Below, in pieces: positions 32,395 to 44,307 of a DNA stretch of 64,000 nucleotides. Source of the stretch: Halichondria panicea (Eukaryota; Porifera; Demospongiae; Suberitida; Halichondriidae); NCBI RefSeq assembly GCF_963675165.1, contig NC_087390.1, positions 5,638,750-5,702,749 of the forward strand. Direction: 5' to 3'. A model generated the notes under the pieces. It did no database searches and was not told the DNA's origin. It was given only the letters and a program-made list of their open reading frames with translations. Made by a program: the position numbers and the translations under genes. How positions within the stretch are numbered: position 1 is the first letter of the stretch; each line of letters opens with the position of its first letter.

Positions 32395-34540
32395 ACTTTA
32401 GCTCTTGTCTCTCAGTTGACATTAGGGTTCGTGTTTTAATTGTTAGTTGGCATGCCGTAACGCATCAACCTGGACTAGAAACACAATGCAGATCCACAGA
32501 CATCATCATGTCATGCTTTTGCCACTGAGTCTTTTGTTCATAATTCAGTGATGGGACTCGGAGGCTTGAGCACCCCCCGGCCTGCATGGCCTCACAGACA
32601 ACCATAACTTATTATCAGCACTGGTCTAGCTATAACTGCACAGCTCTATATCGTATTCTATACGCACACTATATACACTTGCAATGCAATGCTGGCTCTA
32701 GCTTCATACTATAGTACATCTTGACCCCAAGATTTTTGGGGCGATTAGCGCATGCACAGACAGTGTACACCAGACTCCTTTAAAAGCAGCCTGGAATGTT
32801 GAATGTAGAATTTGGCAGCACTTTCCAAATATCACGTGACCTCAAATTAGAGGCACTAAAAGAAGAGAAAATGATGAATTTGTATGGTTTGTTTGTTATA
32901 CAATTAATTATATACTTCTGCTTATTAAGGAAGTGTGGTTTCAATTGAATATTGTTTATTGTCATTGCCTCAATCCGCTTGCTATTTAGGAAGAAACTAC
33001 GTGTGTCCTATTAAAACAATTTTGCAAATCCACAAACTAAGAAAACATAACTAGAAACTACTTGCACTTCATTGATCCTTGAGCAGCTGCATGTCTACAC
33101 ACAACACACAAACACACTAGTCTACTGTATAGCATAAATCACTGCTACATGTACTCACGCTGACGGCAAAAGTCCAGTGTCACATCTGGGGTTCTCCATG
33201 CAGGGCTCAATCCTAGGCCCACTTTTAGAAGTAACATCCACGGCCAGACTGTTTGCAGACGATTGTGTACTGAAGTCAAAACACCCAGTGACTCCAAATT
33301 ACTTCAAAGTGACTTCAACAAACTAGCTAGTAATGGTCTAAACTCAAGTTTAATGTAAGACTATGTGTATGTCCAACAAAAAACCATTACCAGCTATTCA
33401 ACTATTACCTCAACAATAATGTCAACCTTGAATGTGCTCAAACAGGAGTGCATGAATATGAATACTCATGCCCTCCTGGTTCAAACGGTTATACCTTGGA
33501 ATTGGAAATTGACATGGAGAGACCAAGTGAACCAAGCGACTTTGAAGGCAACAACCAAGACACACAGTATGCCTACTATATACTACCTTTCAATACTCTC
33601 TCTAGATCTATTATGCAACTCTTCATGGTACCAACATTTTAAGTGTATAAGGTACTGAAACAGACAGTCTTTATTTATATGTATAGTGGTGGTTAAATCC
33701 TGGTAGGTCTTGAATGCATATGGTCTTGAATGGATACTAGTACATGTAGATCTATTAATTTTGTTATTGCCTAGCAATGCATTGAGTTGTGGAGTCAGTA
33801 AAATTCCACATTCAACAAAGAACTCATTACCACTTAACGTCTGTGCAACCATATAGATAGTAGTATCATAACATACCAAACATACAACTTGGGCCTAAGT
33901 TTAGTTGGGGTCTCCTGATAATTACCTTTTTTGGAAAGCTGCCGAATTCCAAGCGTGCACATGAGGGCCTAAGAAACCTTAACAGAAACCTTAATGTCTT
34001 AACAGTATAATAATTATGTCTAACAGCTATTTCATACTAATCGCACAATATACAACATACAGTTAAGTGCATAAGGTACCAACTAGCCTTATTCCCGGGC
34101 CGATTTTGCATTATTTTAGAGACAAAATCAGCCTGGTAAAGAGGACATAGGTATCAACCAACCACATAAAGTACCAACATACAGTATAAGTGTTGGTGCA
34201 TACCTGCAATGAACTACTGGCACCAGAGAGTCTATAGGTGGTACTAGATCATAATTGGTCTGGAATGATATGGGCACATGATCATTCCTTGGACAGATCT
34301 TGAATGAGTGTGAATAAGTGGAGAGATTTCTGCCAATTAGAACATTAACAATTTTCACGTGGTACATATCGCATGAATGATATGCATGAATCGATCAGGG
34401 GGCCATAGTGACCAATGATCGGTGAAACATACAAGTTCATCTTTTATAGTGCCACTAAATTAGGGTGGTGATGTTTAGAAAGCTGCAAGCTACACTTAAC
34501 AATAACAATAACAATCAGTTAGCAGTGGCGGATCCATGCA
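32395..34540. repeat. Segmental duplication D, copy 2
   Basis: Homologous to 30420-32390. The first 315 bases are closer to 430-790 and 36640-37030 than to copy 1, so the copies have exchanged or were assembled from different sources. About 170 extra bases near 33990-34200 are absent from copy 1. Confidence 0.65.
33180..33640 (+). pseudogene. Non-LTR retrotransposon reverse transcriptase relic, copy 2
   Basis: Same relic as at 31240-31700, with the FADDC box and the TWRDQVNQATLKA segment kept. It differs by small indels (for example CTAGGCCCACTTTTAGAAG against CTAGGATCACATTTAGAAG). The copy arose by duplication of the surrounding 2 kb, not by separate retrotransposition. Confidence 0.62.
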
Positions 34541-34730
34541 GGAATGTTGAGAGGGAGGTTCCAAAACAGTAATTATACCAAGGTCATCACTTTTCCTAAG
34601 CAATGAGCATGCGCATTAGAGAGCCCTGCCCACGTATGAAATCAGCCTAGTGACTACAGATCACGATCATTCAAGCTGAGTTGATTTCCAGTGTGTTCTT
34701 GTGTGGAACCACCGCCACTGGTTAGTAAGT

Positions 34731-34980
34731 GCAAAAGGTACCAACATAAGGTATACTCCCAACATACAGTAATTAAGTGTTAAGGTACCAACATAATAAT
34801 TATACTACATAAGGTATTCTCAACACACAGTAATTAAGTGTTAAGGTACCAACATAATAATTATACTACATAAGGTATTCTCAACATACAGTAATTAAGT
34901 GTGAAGGTACCAACATAATAATTATACTACATAAGGTATACTCTCAACATACAGTAATTAAGTGTTAAGTGCATAACGTT
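34731..34980. repeat. Minisatellite, about 61-bp unit, four copies
   Basis: Tandem units begin GGTACCAACATAATAATTAT and end in CAGTAATTAAGTGTTAA. The first and last are partial or diverged, the middle copies nearly identical. The unit is AT-rich, with no spacer structure and no coding sense. Confidence 0.75.
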
Positions 34981-35197
34981 AAATATGAGGAAGTATAAAT
35001 GGCACCAGAGAGTCTATAAGTCTAGCTCATTGTTCTTGAATAGACAGGCCTTGTGACAGATCTTGAATAGAACATTATAATAATTGTTACTCATGCCTGG
35101 TACTAGTGCAGACTTCTCCCAGGCCACTTGTGCATGAATCACATGAATCGATTAGTGGGTCATCATAGGGCTATATATACATAGGCTGAGCTGTAGC

Positions 35198-35336
35198 ATC
35201 GTTGTCGGCTGTCTGTAATCAGTGGACTGGACTACTGGACTGGACTGGACTTGTTATGCCAGGTCAAAGTTCAGTCCAGTAGAGTCCAGTCCAGTCCAGT
35301 AGTCCAGTCCACTGATTACAGACAGCCATCATTGTC
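35198..35336. mobile_element. Small MITE with 9-bp target duplication
   Basis: A 121-bp element (35207-35327) with about 45-bp inverted arms (GGCTGTCTGTAATCAGTGGA at the outside, then a run of GGACT units) around the loop TGTTATGCCAGGTCAAAG. The flanks ATCGTTGTC (35198-35206) and ATCATTGTC (35328-35336) are a 9-bp duplication with one mismatch. It is non-coding. The duplication length is the same as that of the DUF6589/RecQ element, but the ends differ. Confidence 0.72.
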
Positions 35337-35532
35337 TGTCAATGTGGAGCTCAAGAGTGCAATGTTGTGAAATCAATAATCATATTCACAGACAATTTGC
35401 ACAACTCAAACAATAAACAGCTTTTAAACCACTAATGTATATTTCCAATCAAACAGTTTGACTCAGTGACGCATGGTTAGGTTCTAAATGCATATATGCT
35501 ACGCCTGTACACCATTTTGACCACACATGTGG

Positions 35533-36075
35533 TTATTCGTATAAACTTTCAAGCTCTGTATCAACTCTTTCAACTCGAAGGTGAGGGTAGTTTGTGTTCT
35601 GGTCTGTTGCATTCATTTCTTTAGAGAGATTGTTGATGTTCTTACGCTTTTCGTCTCCTTTACATTTCAATTCGTCTACTCTTTTGACAGTGTGCTCATT
35701 GACAAGCTGAGTTGCATTGTTAGCTCCCTGTGTTTCCAGCTGATGAAACGAATCACAGGAAATCTTAGAAGAGATGTTTTGTCGACTCATGCTGACTTCT
35801 TGCTGTGAAGAAACCTCAGTTGTATTTGGCTGAAGCTTTGCATTATAGACTGCACTCACCACAAATAGCAAAAATATTACTACTGTAGCTATTCCAGCTA
35901 GCCGATTAAAGTGTTGCACCTTGTTAAGAATTCGCTTCATAGTATCCATTGCAAGTCGCTTGAATTGGGATATCTGTTCTGATTCCTTGTCTTCCATTAC
36001 AAGAATGATATGCTGCAGCTCTCCATTGCTAGTGTTCTCCCTAGTCAGCTTAGTGTAGTCAGTAGCTTGAGTCAT
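35533..36075 (-). CDS. Family B coiled-coil membrane protein, short form
   Basis: A 180-residue frame starting MTQATDYTKLTRENTSNGEL; four residues of the usual LSDRE stretch are missing. It has a polar tail with basic residues before the membrane, a membrane segment (AGIATVVIFLLFVVSAVY, about 59-76), then a short ectodomain with NTT, NIS, NAT glycosylation sites ending in LESLYE, as in the 1105-1578 member. There is no second anchor. Ending at the same ..LYE point in two divergent members suggests that the short form is a real subtype, though loss of the 3' half in a common ancestor is equally possible. Confidence 0.62.
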   Translation of the reverse strand: MTQATDYTKLTRENTSNGELQHIILVMEDKESEQISQFKRLAMDTMKRILNKVQHFNRLAGIATVVIFLLFVVSAVYNAKLQPNTTEVSSQQEVSMSRQNISSKISCDSFHQLETQGANNATQLVNEHTVKRVDELKCKGDEKRKNINNLSKEMNATDQNTNYPHLRVERVDTELESLYE

Positions 36076-37627
36076 TTTGAGTGACTATCTCGTGTGGTGC
36101 AGGCATGCTGTGGTTTTTGATAATAATTATTATAAGTATATTCAATGGCTGACACAAGCAAAGATTGAGGCTTCATCTATTGGATTCATTGGTAGTCCTA
36201 TTGCATCATGTGACAGGAAATGAAATGCCATACTTAACTCCTAACACACCATAATTTAACCTAGTTCACATGGAAACCTCTAAACATGGATTCATTGCAA
36301 AGCCTCCCCCTTCCATTTATTATAGGTCAATTTTTCCCCCCAAAATAGGAGAAAAATTGGTTTGGAATGAGGCAGAATCTTGTTACGTAACGATTCACGT
36401 TACAAGTACTTCCCTCATTGTCCAAAGTCCAGTTGATACCATCTTCAAAGGAAATGCGGCCTGTGGGTGATCGAGGCTAGTATGTGTAGTACTTTTGTTA
36501 TGAAAAATGAAGGTTTTTTAATGAGCAATTCATTCATTGTCAGTGTACAGCTAAGCTGCATGGTAAAGATCATTAATGGAGCAACTTAAGATTGATGGAG
36601 TATCTTAAAATGTTTCTGCACCTCCTCCTATAATTATAGAATGTTCACTCTAACTCTTGTCTGTGATCAGTTGACATTAGGGTTCGTGTTTTAATTGTTA
36701 GTTGGCATGATGCCGTAACACATCAACCTGGACTAGAAACACAATGCAGATAACATAAACAAGTTAGTATGTACTTCTCGTCTGTGAACTGACAATAGAT
36801 CCACAGACATCGTCGTGTCATGCTTCTGTCTGCAAATCTTTTATCCATAATTCAGTGGTAGGACTCAGAGGCTTGAGCACCCCTCGGCCTGCATGCATGG
36901 CCTCACAGACAACCATGAAACTAATTGATTATCAGCACTGGTCTAGCTAGCTATAACTGCACAGCTCTATATCGTATTCTGTATGCACACTATATACACT
37001 TGTAACGCAATGCTGGCTCTATCCTCAGTCCCAATTCAAGTCAATTTTCTAGAAATACCCCAGCCTGTCTAAATTGCATGGCACAACAACAGACACAAAT
37101 CAGCAATAAATCTGATAAAACAATCAGCAACATCATACCGCATGCGAAAAACGGTACGATAAATGCCGTTACTTCCACATGCGAAAAACGGTATACGGTA
37201 AAACGTACGGTAATAAAACGTTGCACGTTGCTAAAAACAGTACACATGTAAACGTGCGTAGTACGTAAACAGGACGGGAACTTTACTAACTACAATTTAA
37301 TCGTAAAGTTATATATGGTTCCAGTGGCTCACATTTCTATTTGACCTAATATATAGTCATTAAGTCTATGGCCATGAGCATTAGTTTTCTCCTTAAGGTA
37401 GACTTGTTTTTCATCTGTTTCAGTTTGATTTTATTATCATGATAATCAAGACGACTCATCTTTTGCTATAAATGTTTCAATTTCTTTGTTTTAACCATGT
37501 TGTTATTCGTATAAATTTTCGAGCTCTTTATCGACTCTTTCAAATCGTTTGTGAGGGTATTTTGTGTTCTGGTCTGTTCTGTTCACCTCTTTAGAGAGAT
37601 CCTTACGCTTTTCGTCTGTATTAGATT
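36076..37627. repeat. Segmental duplication A, copy 2, non-coding part
   Basis: From about 36285 it aligns with 1-1104. Near 37120-37275 it has about 140 bases not in copy 1, containing repeated CATGCGAAAAACGGTA words, probably a small inserted repeat. Bases 37500-37627 are the frameshifted 3' part of the following family B gene. Confidence 0.65.
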
Positions 37628-37975
37628 TCAATTCGTCAACTTTTTGACAGTGTGCTCAAGTCGAGTTGCATTGTTAGCTACCTGTGTTTCCAGCTGATGA
37701 AACGAACCAATTCCAGTCTGATTATGGTAGTCATTGAATTTCTCTCTCAAAGCAGCTTCAGTGTGCACTTCACTTGAAGAGACTGCACTTATTACTAACA
37801 CAGTTACTAACACCGTTACTGCAGCTATTCCAGCTATTTTTCTTCGATTATTCTGCACCTTGTTACGTTCAGATTCCTTGTCTTCCATTACAAGAATGAC
37901 ATGCTCCAACTCTCCATTGCTAGTATTCTCCCTATCAGAGAGTGTCAGCTTAGTGTAGTCAGTAGCTTGAGTCAT
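37628..37975 (-). pseudogene. Family B short member with frameshift, twin of 1105-1578
   Basis: The first 110 codons are almost identical to the 1105-1578 gene (MTQATDYTKL start, IAGIAAVTVLVTVLVISAV membrane segment). One T is missing in the TTTTT run near 37640, changing the frame and giving a stop after LEHTVKKLTN. The coding sequence in the original phase still runs on to about 37502, so the lesion is recent. The promoter-like block near 38053-38085 is kept. Confidence 0.7.
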
Positions 37976-38049
37976 TTTGAGAGGTTGTCACAGCTTAATA
38001 TTCTGCTAGTCAATCATCACATTTATCAATGCAAATACACTGCATGTTA

Positions 38050-38088
38050 TAGCTTATAAAGTGGTTGGATATTCCCCTTAAATTTACC
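38050..38088 (-). promoter_or_regulatory. Putative core promoter of family B gene
   Basis: The minus strand reads GGGGAATATCCAACCACTTT followed by ATAAGC, the same block as at 1655-1690. Confidence 0.4.
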
Positions 38089-38354
38089 TGAGTGTATTCA
38101 ACGGCTGAAACAGGCAAAAATTATTGTGTGGTACTTGTGTTATGTAAGACAATGACTTGACAAGACAAATTCATTGTGTAGACAATCATGTGTTATGCCC
38201 AATTTGAGCTATGTTGGTAAAGGTCATTAATAGAGAAAATGAATTTAAGGATCATTAATGGCTATGGATGAGTAACTTAATTAACTGCAGTTTTAGTGAG
38301 ATGCCTTTTCTGGTTTAAAATTTTAGTTCCAGTCAGTTTAAATTACATAACTCA

Positions 38355-40464
38355 TCAACGAGGACTAGAAGTTGGCTGTATACTGCTCAGTTTCTGTGCA
38401 TCGTCATACACAGGTACTAGGTGTCTCATAGTCTGATATTGCAGGGGCCAGTTCATAAGATACGTCCTCGAAATCTGCATCTCCATAAATTGGATTGACG
38501 AATTCTGCATCGTTGAGTGATTCCTGGCTGCCATATATTGGGTTGTCAAACTCAGCTGTTTCTGAAGTGATTGTATTTGTTCTGTTAGTCCTGTTCTCAG
38601 GAATCCATACACTGGGTTGTCTCCAGGTATGTAGGAAATGGTGTCTCCTGTGGAAACAACAGAATGAATGTATTAGCAAATATCCTTTCATGAGCTACTG
38701 AAACATGTTTACTCACCATTCTCAGGTATCTTTGTAAAGAAAGTAAACAGTGTGTGTAGCTACTTCCATGTTAGGTGGACAAACAGCTTACCTTGCGAGT
38801 GAGTGTCTTGAATGGTCTTCCCCTGAACTCTCCTCCGCACACACACCACCACGACCACTATTGGGAGCAGGAGTATCAGCATCAGCACTAGGAGACATCC
38901 CACCATTCCTCCTATCAGATTCCATGGAGCACCACTCAATGCTGCAGGAGGTATATATACAGAGTACATAATTATATAATCAGTTAGAATACCTGCGGAC
39001 AGTGTAGTGTTGCACATCTCTCCAGTGAAGTCAGACTCACATTCACAACTGAACGAGTTGACACCATCCACACACACACCATTTCCACTGCAGTTCCTAT
39101 TCACACAATCATTAATGTTGGTCTCACAATCAGCACCAGTGTAGCCAGGTTCACAGTCACATAGGAACATGTTTACCATGTCAACACAACCACCATTTCC
39201 ACTACAGTTTATTCCATCACATTCATCAATGTCAGTCTGGCAAATAGTATCAGTGTAACCAGGGAAACAATCACAATCAAAGCCGTTAACTCTGTCAGTA
39301 CAGTTGCCTTGTCCACTGCAGTTTACGTTCACACAATCATCAATGTCAATCTCACATCTCTGTCCAGTGTACCCAGGATCACATGAGCAGGTGAAGGAGG
39401 CTATTCCATGAGAGCAGTTACCGTGGCCACTGCACATCCTCTCTATTAGCAAGCACTCATCAATACCATCCTCACAATCAGCACCATTATAACCAGCATT
39501 GCAGACACAGGTGTAAGAGTTGACCTCATCCATACAGACACCATTTCCACTGCAGTTCTGCCCCTCACAATCATCAATGTCCTCACAATCAGCACCAGTA
39601 TAGCCAGCATTGCATACACAAGTGTAGGAATTAAGGCCATTTGTACACGTTCCTCTCCCATTGCAATTTCTGTTGATACAAAAGTTTTGGCGCTCACAGT
39701 TGTCACCGATATAGGGAGGGATACAGTTGCAAGTGAAACTAGTAAGTCCATTCACACATGTTTCTCGTTCACTGCATGTGACAGCATTGGACTCACAGTG
39801 ATTGAAGATATCACAACTTCTTCCAATGTAGAATGGAGCACATAACACAGTAGCACTCAGAGTGATAGAAGGCCCGATAGTTGATGACCTAAATAATGGG
39901 ATTGTTATTCCCACTGAAAGACTCAGAATGTCAAATCGATACTTTACAATAACATCATCTGATGTATAGCTATCAGAATCAACCACTGGTATATAAAGCT
40001 GAGCTCCCTGCAACAACAAAAGACAGTAAATTGAAATGCAATAAAGTCATTACCTCCCAGGCTGTCGATATTCCAGTCAGATTGAATGGATTAGGGAGTC
40101 CAAAAACATTAAGTTGTGAGAAGTCAATTTCTGCCCCATCCCTGATAATACTACTGACTAGAGTAAATCCAGGAGCAGTATTGGGACACACTTCAGCAGT
40201 ACTGGCACGTGGCAACAGGCAGTAGGTGAAGAAGGTGTCACAGTTACTGATTGGATCACAAGATAGACCGTCAGAGTGTATGTTGGATGGATTACTGTAG
40301 GAGACCATCTCCACTTGTAGCACATAGTCTGCAGACACCAGTACACTGAGCTGCAAGCATTGTGACTCTCAACTGCAGCTACTGACTATTATACCACTCA
40401 CCTTCCCCAGCCATAGACACAGGCAGCTCATACACAATACAAGGACACTCATTCTCAGCAGCAT
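38355..40464 (-). CDS. G5: Delta-like EGF gene, cassette I with frameshifted tail
   Basis: Exons are 40402-40464, 40054-40365, 38993-40007, 38792-38941 and 38355-38647, giving 610 residues. It has a signal peptide, MNNL/DSL-like region, seven EGF repeats including NFCINRNCNGRGTC, and a membrane segment (LLVLMLILLLPIVVVVV). In the tail exon one C of CCCATACAC is missing (about 38605), so after GDNPVYG the frame shifts. The two NPIY motifs and the STCV end are replaced by a 78-residue sequence beginning FLRTGLTEQIQ that stops at 38355; the ancestral stop would be at 38404. This shifted frame is also open in G1, G3 and G11. The gene is the counterpart of G1 in duplication A, with one more EGF. 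Confidence 0.75.
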
Positions 40465-41450
40465 GCAGTAGTTCAACGTAGCTGGGCTAGTGTCTATCTT
40501 GCTTGAGATGTTAAGCAGTTAACAGCTATATTTGTGATGTGATGTGATGATCCGATTCACATGCATCCTGCTAGCATTCTATGCTTATTGTTTGATCTCA
40601 CAAGATATAGAGAAGGAAAGACACTCAAAACAAACTTGTGTCTTCACAGGATGTTCATTCATGTAGCCAGCACATTCATTGATAGCCATAGCTACATGAC
40701 CATTGCATAGTCTCCCACATCACTTAAACTACAAGCAAACACTTGTCACTGAGCTATCAAGAGGTACCAACCTATAAGCTAGATTTAGATCTACGCATTG
40801 TGTTAGAGACAAAAATATGGACCCCAGAGTCTCCCATGAAGCCACTTAAATTACAAGCAATGAGATGAGATAACAAAAGCAGTTGTCATGACATCACAAG
40901 ATGAATTAACACAATACAGATTCGTAATAATAAACACAAGCACTTTTACACACTTACACTAGCTAGTGTCCAGTTAACCGGTTACTAAAGCCATATGATT
41001 CGTCGAGTGTTCCCTAGTAATAGTTACAATGCTATTATCACCATCGGTCAAATTCTCTCGAGTGATATAAACCCTAATTACTATAAAGACTGTATTCCAT
41101 AATTATGTTCTCTACTACATTTTTTGAAATCAGATCATTTTCGTGGAATTGCGATTTTTTTTTAAAGCTTGCAGATTACCTCTCAGGCTTTACTTCTCTT
41201 ACCTAGACAATTCCACCATCTTTAAATTGTCACAATACGTTACCTCGTGGTCACTATAATCATCAGGATGTAGTCAAGCATTACAGTATAACAATGTATA
41301 CTGCTGATTGGAAGGATGTGCACAATTACCATTACAAGCTTCTCACTTGCGTATGACTACACAGAGCTAACAAGATTGATGTAATGGGAAAACTGATCGG
41401 ATCAGTGAAAACTAAGCTCACCAAATAAAAGAATTGTGCACAAATAAAAG
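40465..41450. repeat. Repeated G-gene 5' flank, start of tandem duplication E
   Basis: Homologous to 10265-11250. From about 40780 onward it is nearly identical to 43635 onward, marking the left side of tandem unit 1 (about 40780-43330). No gene is seen. Confidence 0.6.
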
Positions 41451-43316
41451 TCATTGCCTCATGATGACATCATCATAGACATCACTTGTCTGTCCCAGTT
41501 CATCCTCACGCTCGGCAACGGTTGCATAGCTAACATTTACATTTATCATGAGTTTATCATCCTTTTCATCCACACTCTCATACACTGGTGGGAGGGGCTC
41601 CAACACATTACACAGTGAGTAGTCATATTCTAGCTCATGTAGAGGTAGGCCAGTAGCGAGGGTGTTGGTTTGAGTGTTCATCTCACACACACCATACACC
41701 ACGTTGTTCTGACATGGTATGTCATTGTTGGCTGTTCCCCCTCCTCTAACTGCACCTCCATCAACTGTATGGAGAGCATCAAGTTATTGTACACACACAC
41801 TGAGATTGACCTACCATTACATTTAGACGACTCTTGCTTGTTCTTGACGATAATCACTATGACAATAACTATGACTACAATTATTACAATCCCTACCAGC
41901 CCCCCCCCGACCACTCCACCTGCTACAGTAGCTGTTGTATTATCTGATCTCATCTTTGCTGTACAGAAAGCAAAGAATTGTACAGCATATATTCTCAATG
42001 AATCTAAATAAGCTGTTTAATGTGGCAGAGAAGTTAGTGTTTACCTTGTGTCTCCACACTGCACATCTCTCCAGTGAAGCCAGACACACATTCACAACTA
42101 AACGAGTTGACACCATCCACACACACACCATTTCCACTGCAGTTCCTATTCACACAATCATCAATGTTGGTCTCACAATCAGCACCAGTGTAGCCAGGTT
42201 CACAGTCACATAGGAACATGTTCACCATGTCAACACAACCACCATTTCCACTACAGTTTATTGCATCACAATCATCAATGTCAGTCTCACAATCAGCACC
42301 AGTGTAGCCAGGATCACATGAGCAGGTGAAGGAGGCTATTCCATGAGAGCAGTTACCATGGCCACTGCATACCCTCTCCATTAGAAAGCACTCATCAATA
42401 TCATCCTCACAATCAGCACCAGTATAGCCAGCATTGCAGACACAGGTGTAAGAGTTGACCTCATCCATACACAAACCATTTCCACTGCATCTCTGCCCCT
42501 CACAATCATCAATATCCACCTCACAATCAGCACCAGTATAGCCAGCATTGCAGACACAGGTGTAAGAATCAAGGCCGTTTGTACACGTTCCTCGTTCACT
42601 GCATGTGACAGCATTGGAATCACAGTGATTGAAGATGTCACAACTGCTTCCAATGTAAAATGAAGCACATAACACAGTAGCACTCAGAGTGATAGCAGGC
42701 TCGGTACTAGAAAATAGCCTTGTCAATTCCACTGAGAGACTGAGATCAAATCGATACCTTACAATAAGATCATCTGGTGAACTGCCATCAAAGTCAAACA
42801 CTTGTATATAAAACTGAGCTCCCTGCAATAACAAAATTAGGGCAGTAAATTGAAATGCAATAAAGACAGTGATCACAGTACCTCCCAGGTTGTCGATATT
42901 CCAGTTAGATTGAATGGATTAGAGAGTCCAAATACATTAAGTTGTGAGAAGTCAATGTCTGCCCCATTCCTGATAACGTTACTGACTAGAGTAAATCCAG
43001 GAGCAGTATTGGGACACACTTCAGCAGAACTGGCACGTGGCAACAGACAGTAGATGAAGTAGGTGTCACAGTGGTCCCCTCCGCTACATTCTTCACGATT
43101 TATTGAATCACAGCATCGGCCATCAGAGCGTGTGTTGGATGGATTACTGTAGGAGAGCATCTCCACTTGCACCATATAGTCTGCAGACACCAGTACACTG
43201 AGCTGCAAGCATTGGGACTCTCAACTGCAGCTACTGACTATTATACCACTCACCTTCCCCAGCCATAGACACAGGCAGCTCATACACAATACAAGGACAC
43301 TCATTCTCAGCAGCAT
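41451..43316 (-). CDS. G6: Delta-like EGF membrane protein, cassette II tail
   Basis: Exons are 43254-43316, 42882-43217, 42045-42822, 41815-41958 and 41451-41764, giving 544 residues in frame. It has a signal peptide, MNNL-like domain, DSL-like start (VLCASFYIGSSCDIF), five EGF repeats ending CSVETQG, an Ile/Val membrane segment and a long tail. The tail contains VVYGVC, YDYSL, PPVYESV, VSYATV (a canonical ITIM pattern) and SDVYDDV. It is the best intact cassette II member. The membrane exon contains a run of nine G (41901-41909 on the plus strand as C), read in frame as an extra glycine. Its twin 2.86 kb to the right has eight. Signalling through tyrosine phosphorylation is inferred from motifs only. 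Confidence 0.85.
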
Positions 43317-44307
43317 GCAGTAGTTCAACGTAGCTGGGCTAGTGTCTATCTTGCTTGAGATGTTAAGCAGTTAACAGCTATATTTGTGATGTGATGTGAT
43401 GATATCCGATTCACATGCATCCTGCTAGCATTCTATGCTTATTGTTTGATCTCACAAGATATAGAGAAGGAAAGACACTCAAAACAAACTTGTGTCTTCA
43501 CAGGATGTTCATTCATGTAGCCAGCACATTCATTGATAGCCATAGCTACATGACCATTGCATAGTCTCCCACATCACTTAAACTACAAGCAAACACTTGT
43601 CACTTAGGCTATCAAGAGGTATACCAACCTATAAGCTAGATTTAGATCTACGCATTGTGTTAGAGACAAGAATATGGACCCCAGAGTCTCCCATGAAGCC
43701 ACTTAAATTACAAGCAATGAGATGAGATAACAAAAGCAGTTGTCATGACATCACAAGATGAATCAACACAATACAGATTCGTAATAATAAACACAAGCAC
43801 TTTTACACACTTACACTAGCTAGTGTCCAGTTAACCGGTTACTAAAGCCATATGATTCGTCGAGTGTTCCCTAGTAATAGTTACAATGCTATTATCACCA
43901 TCGGTCAAATTCTCTCGAGTGATATAAACCCTAATTACTATAAAGACTGTATTCCATAATTATGTTCTCTACTACATTTTTTGAAATCAGATCATTTTCG
44001 TGGAATTGCGATTTTTTTTTAAAGCTTGCAGATTACCTCTCAGGCTTTACTTCTCTTACCTAGACAATTCCGCCATCTTTAAATTGTCACAATACGTTAC
44101 CTCGTGGTCACTATAATCATCAGGATGTAGTCAAGCATTACAGTATAACAATGTATACTGCTGATTGGAAGGATGTGCACAATTACCATTACAAGCTTCT
44201 CACTTGCGTATGACTACACAGAGCTAACAAGATTGATGTAATGGGAAAACTGATCGGATCAGTGAAAACTAAGCTCACCAAATAAAAGAATTGTGCACAA
44301 ATAAAAG
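43317..44307. repeat. Repeated G-gene 5' flank between tandem copies
   Basis: Nearly identical to 40465-41450 from about 43635 on and more diverged before that. This places the right breakpoint of unit 1 and the start of unit 2 here. No gene is seen. Confidence 0.6.

Noticed and set aside
34731-34980. Possible CRISPR-like array
   Set aside because: Repeats are head-to-tail with no unique spacers, unit length is about 61 bp and the window is eukaryotic.
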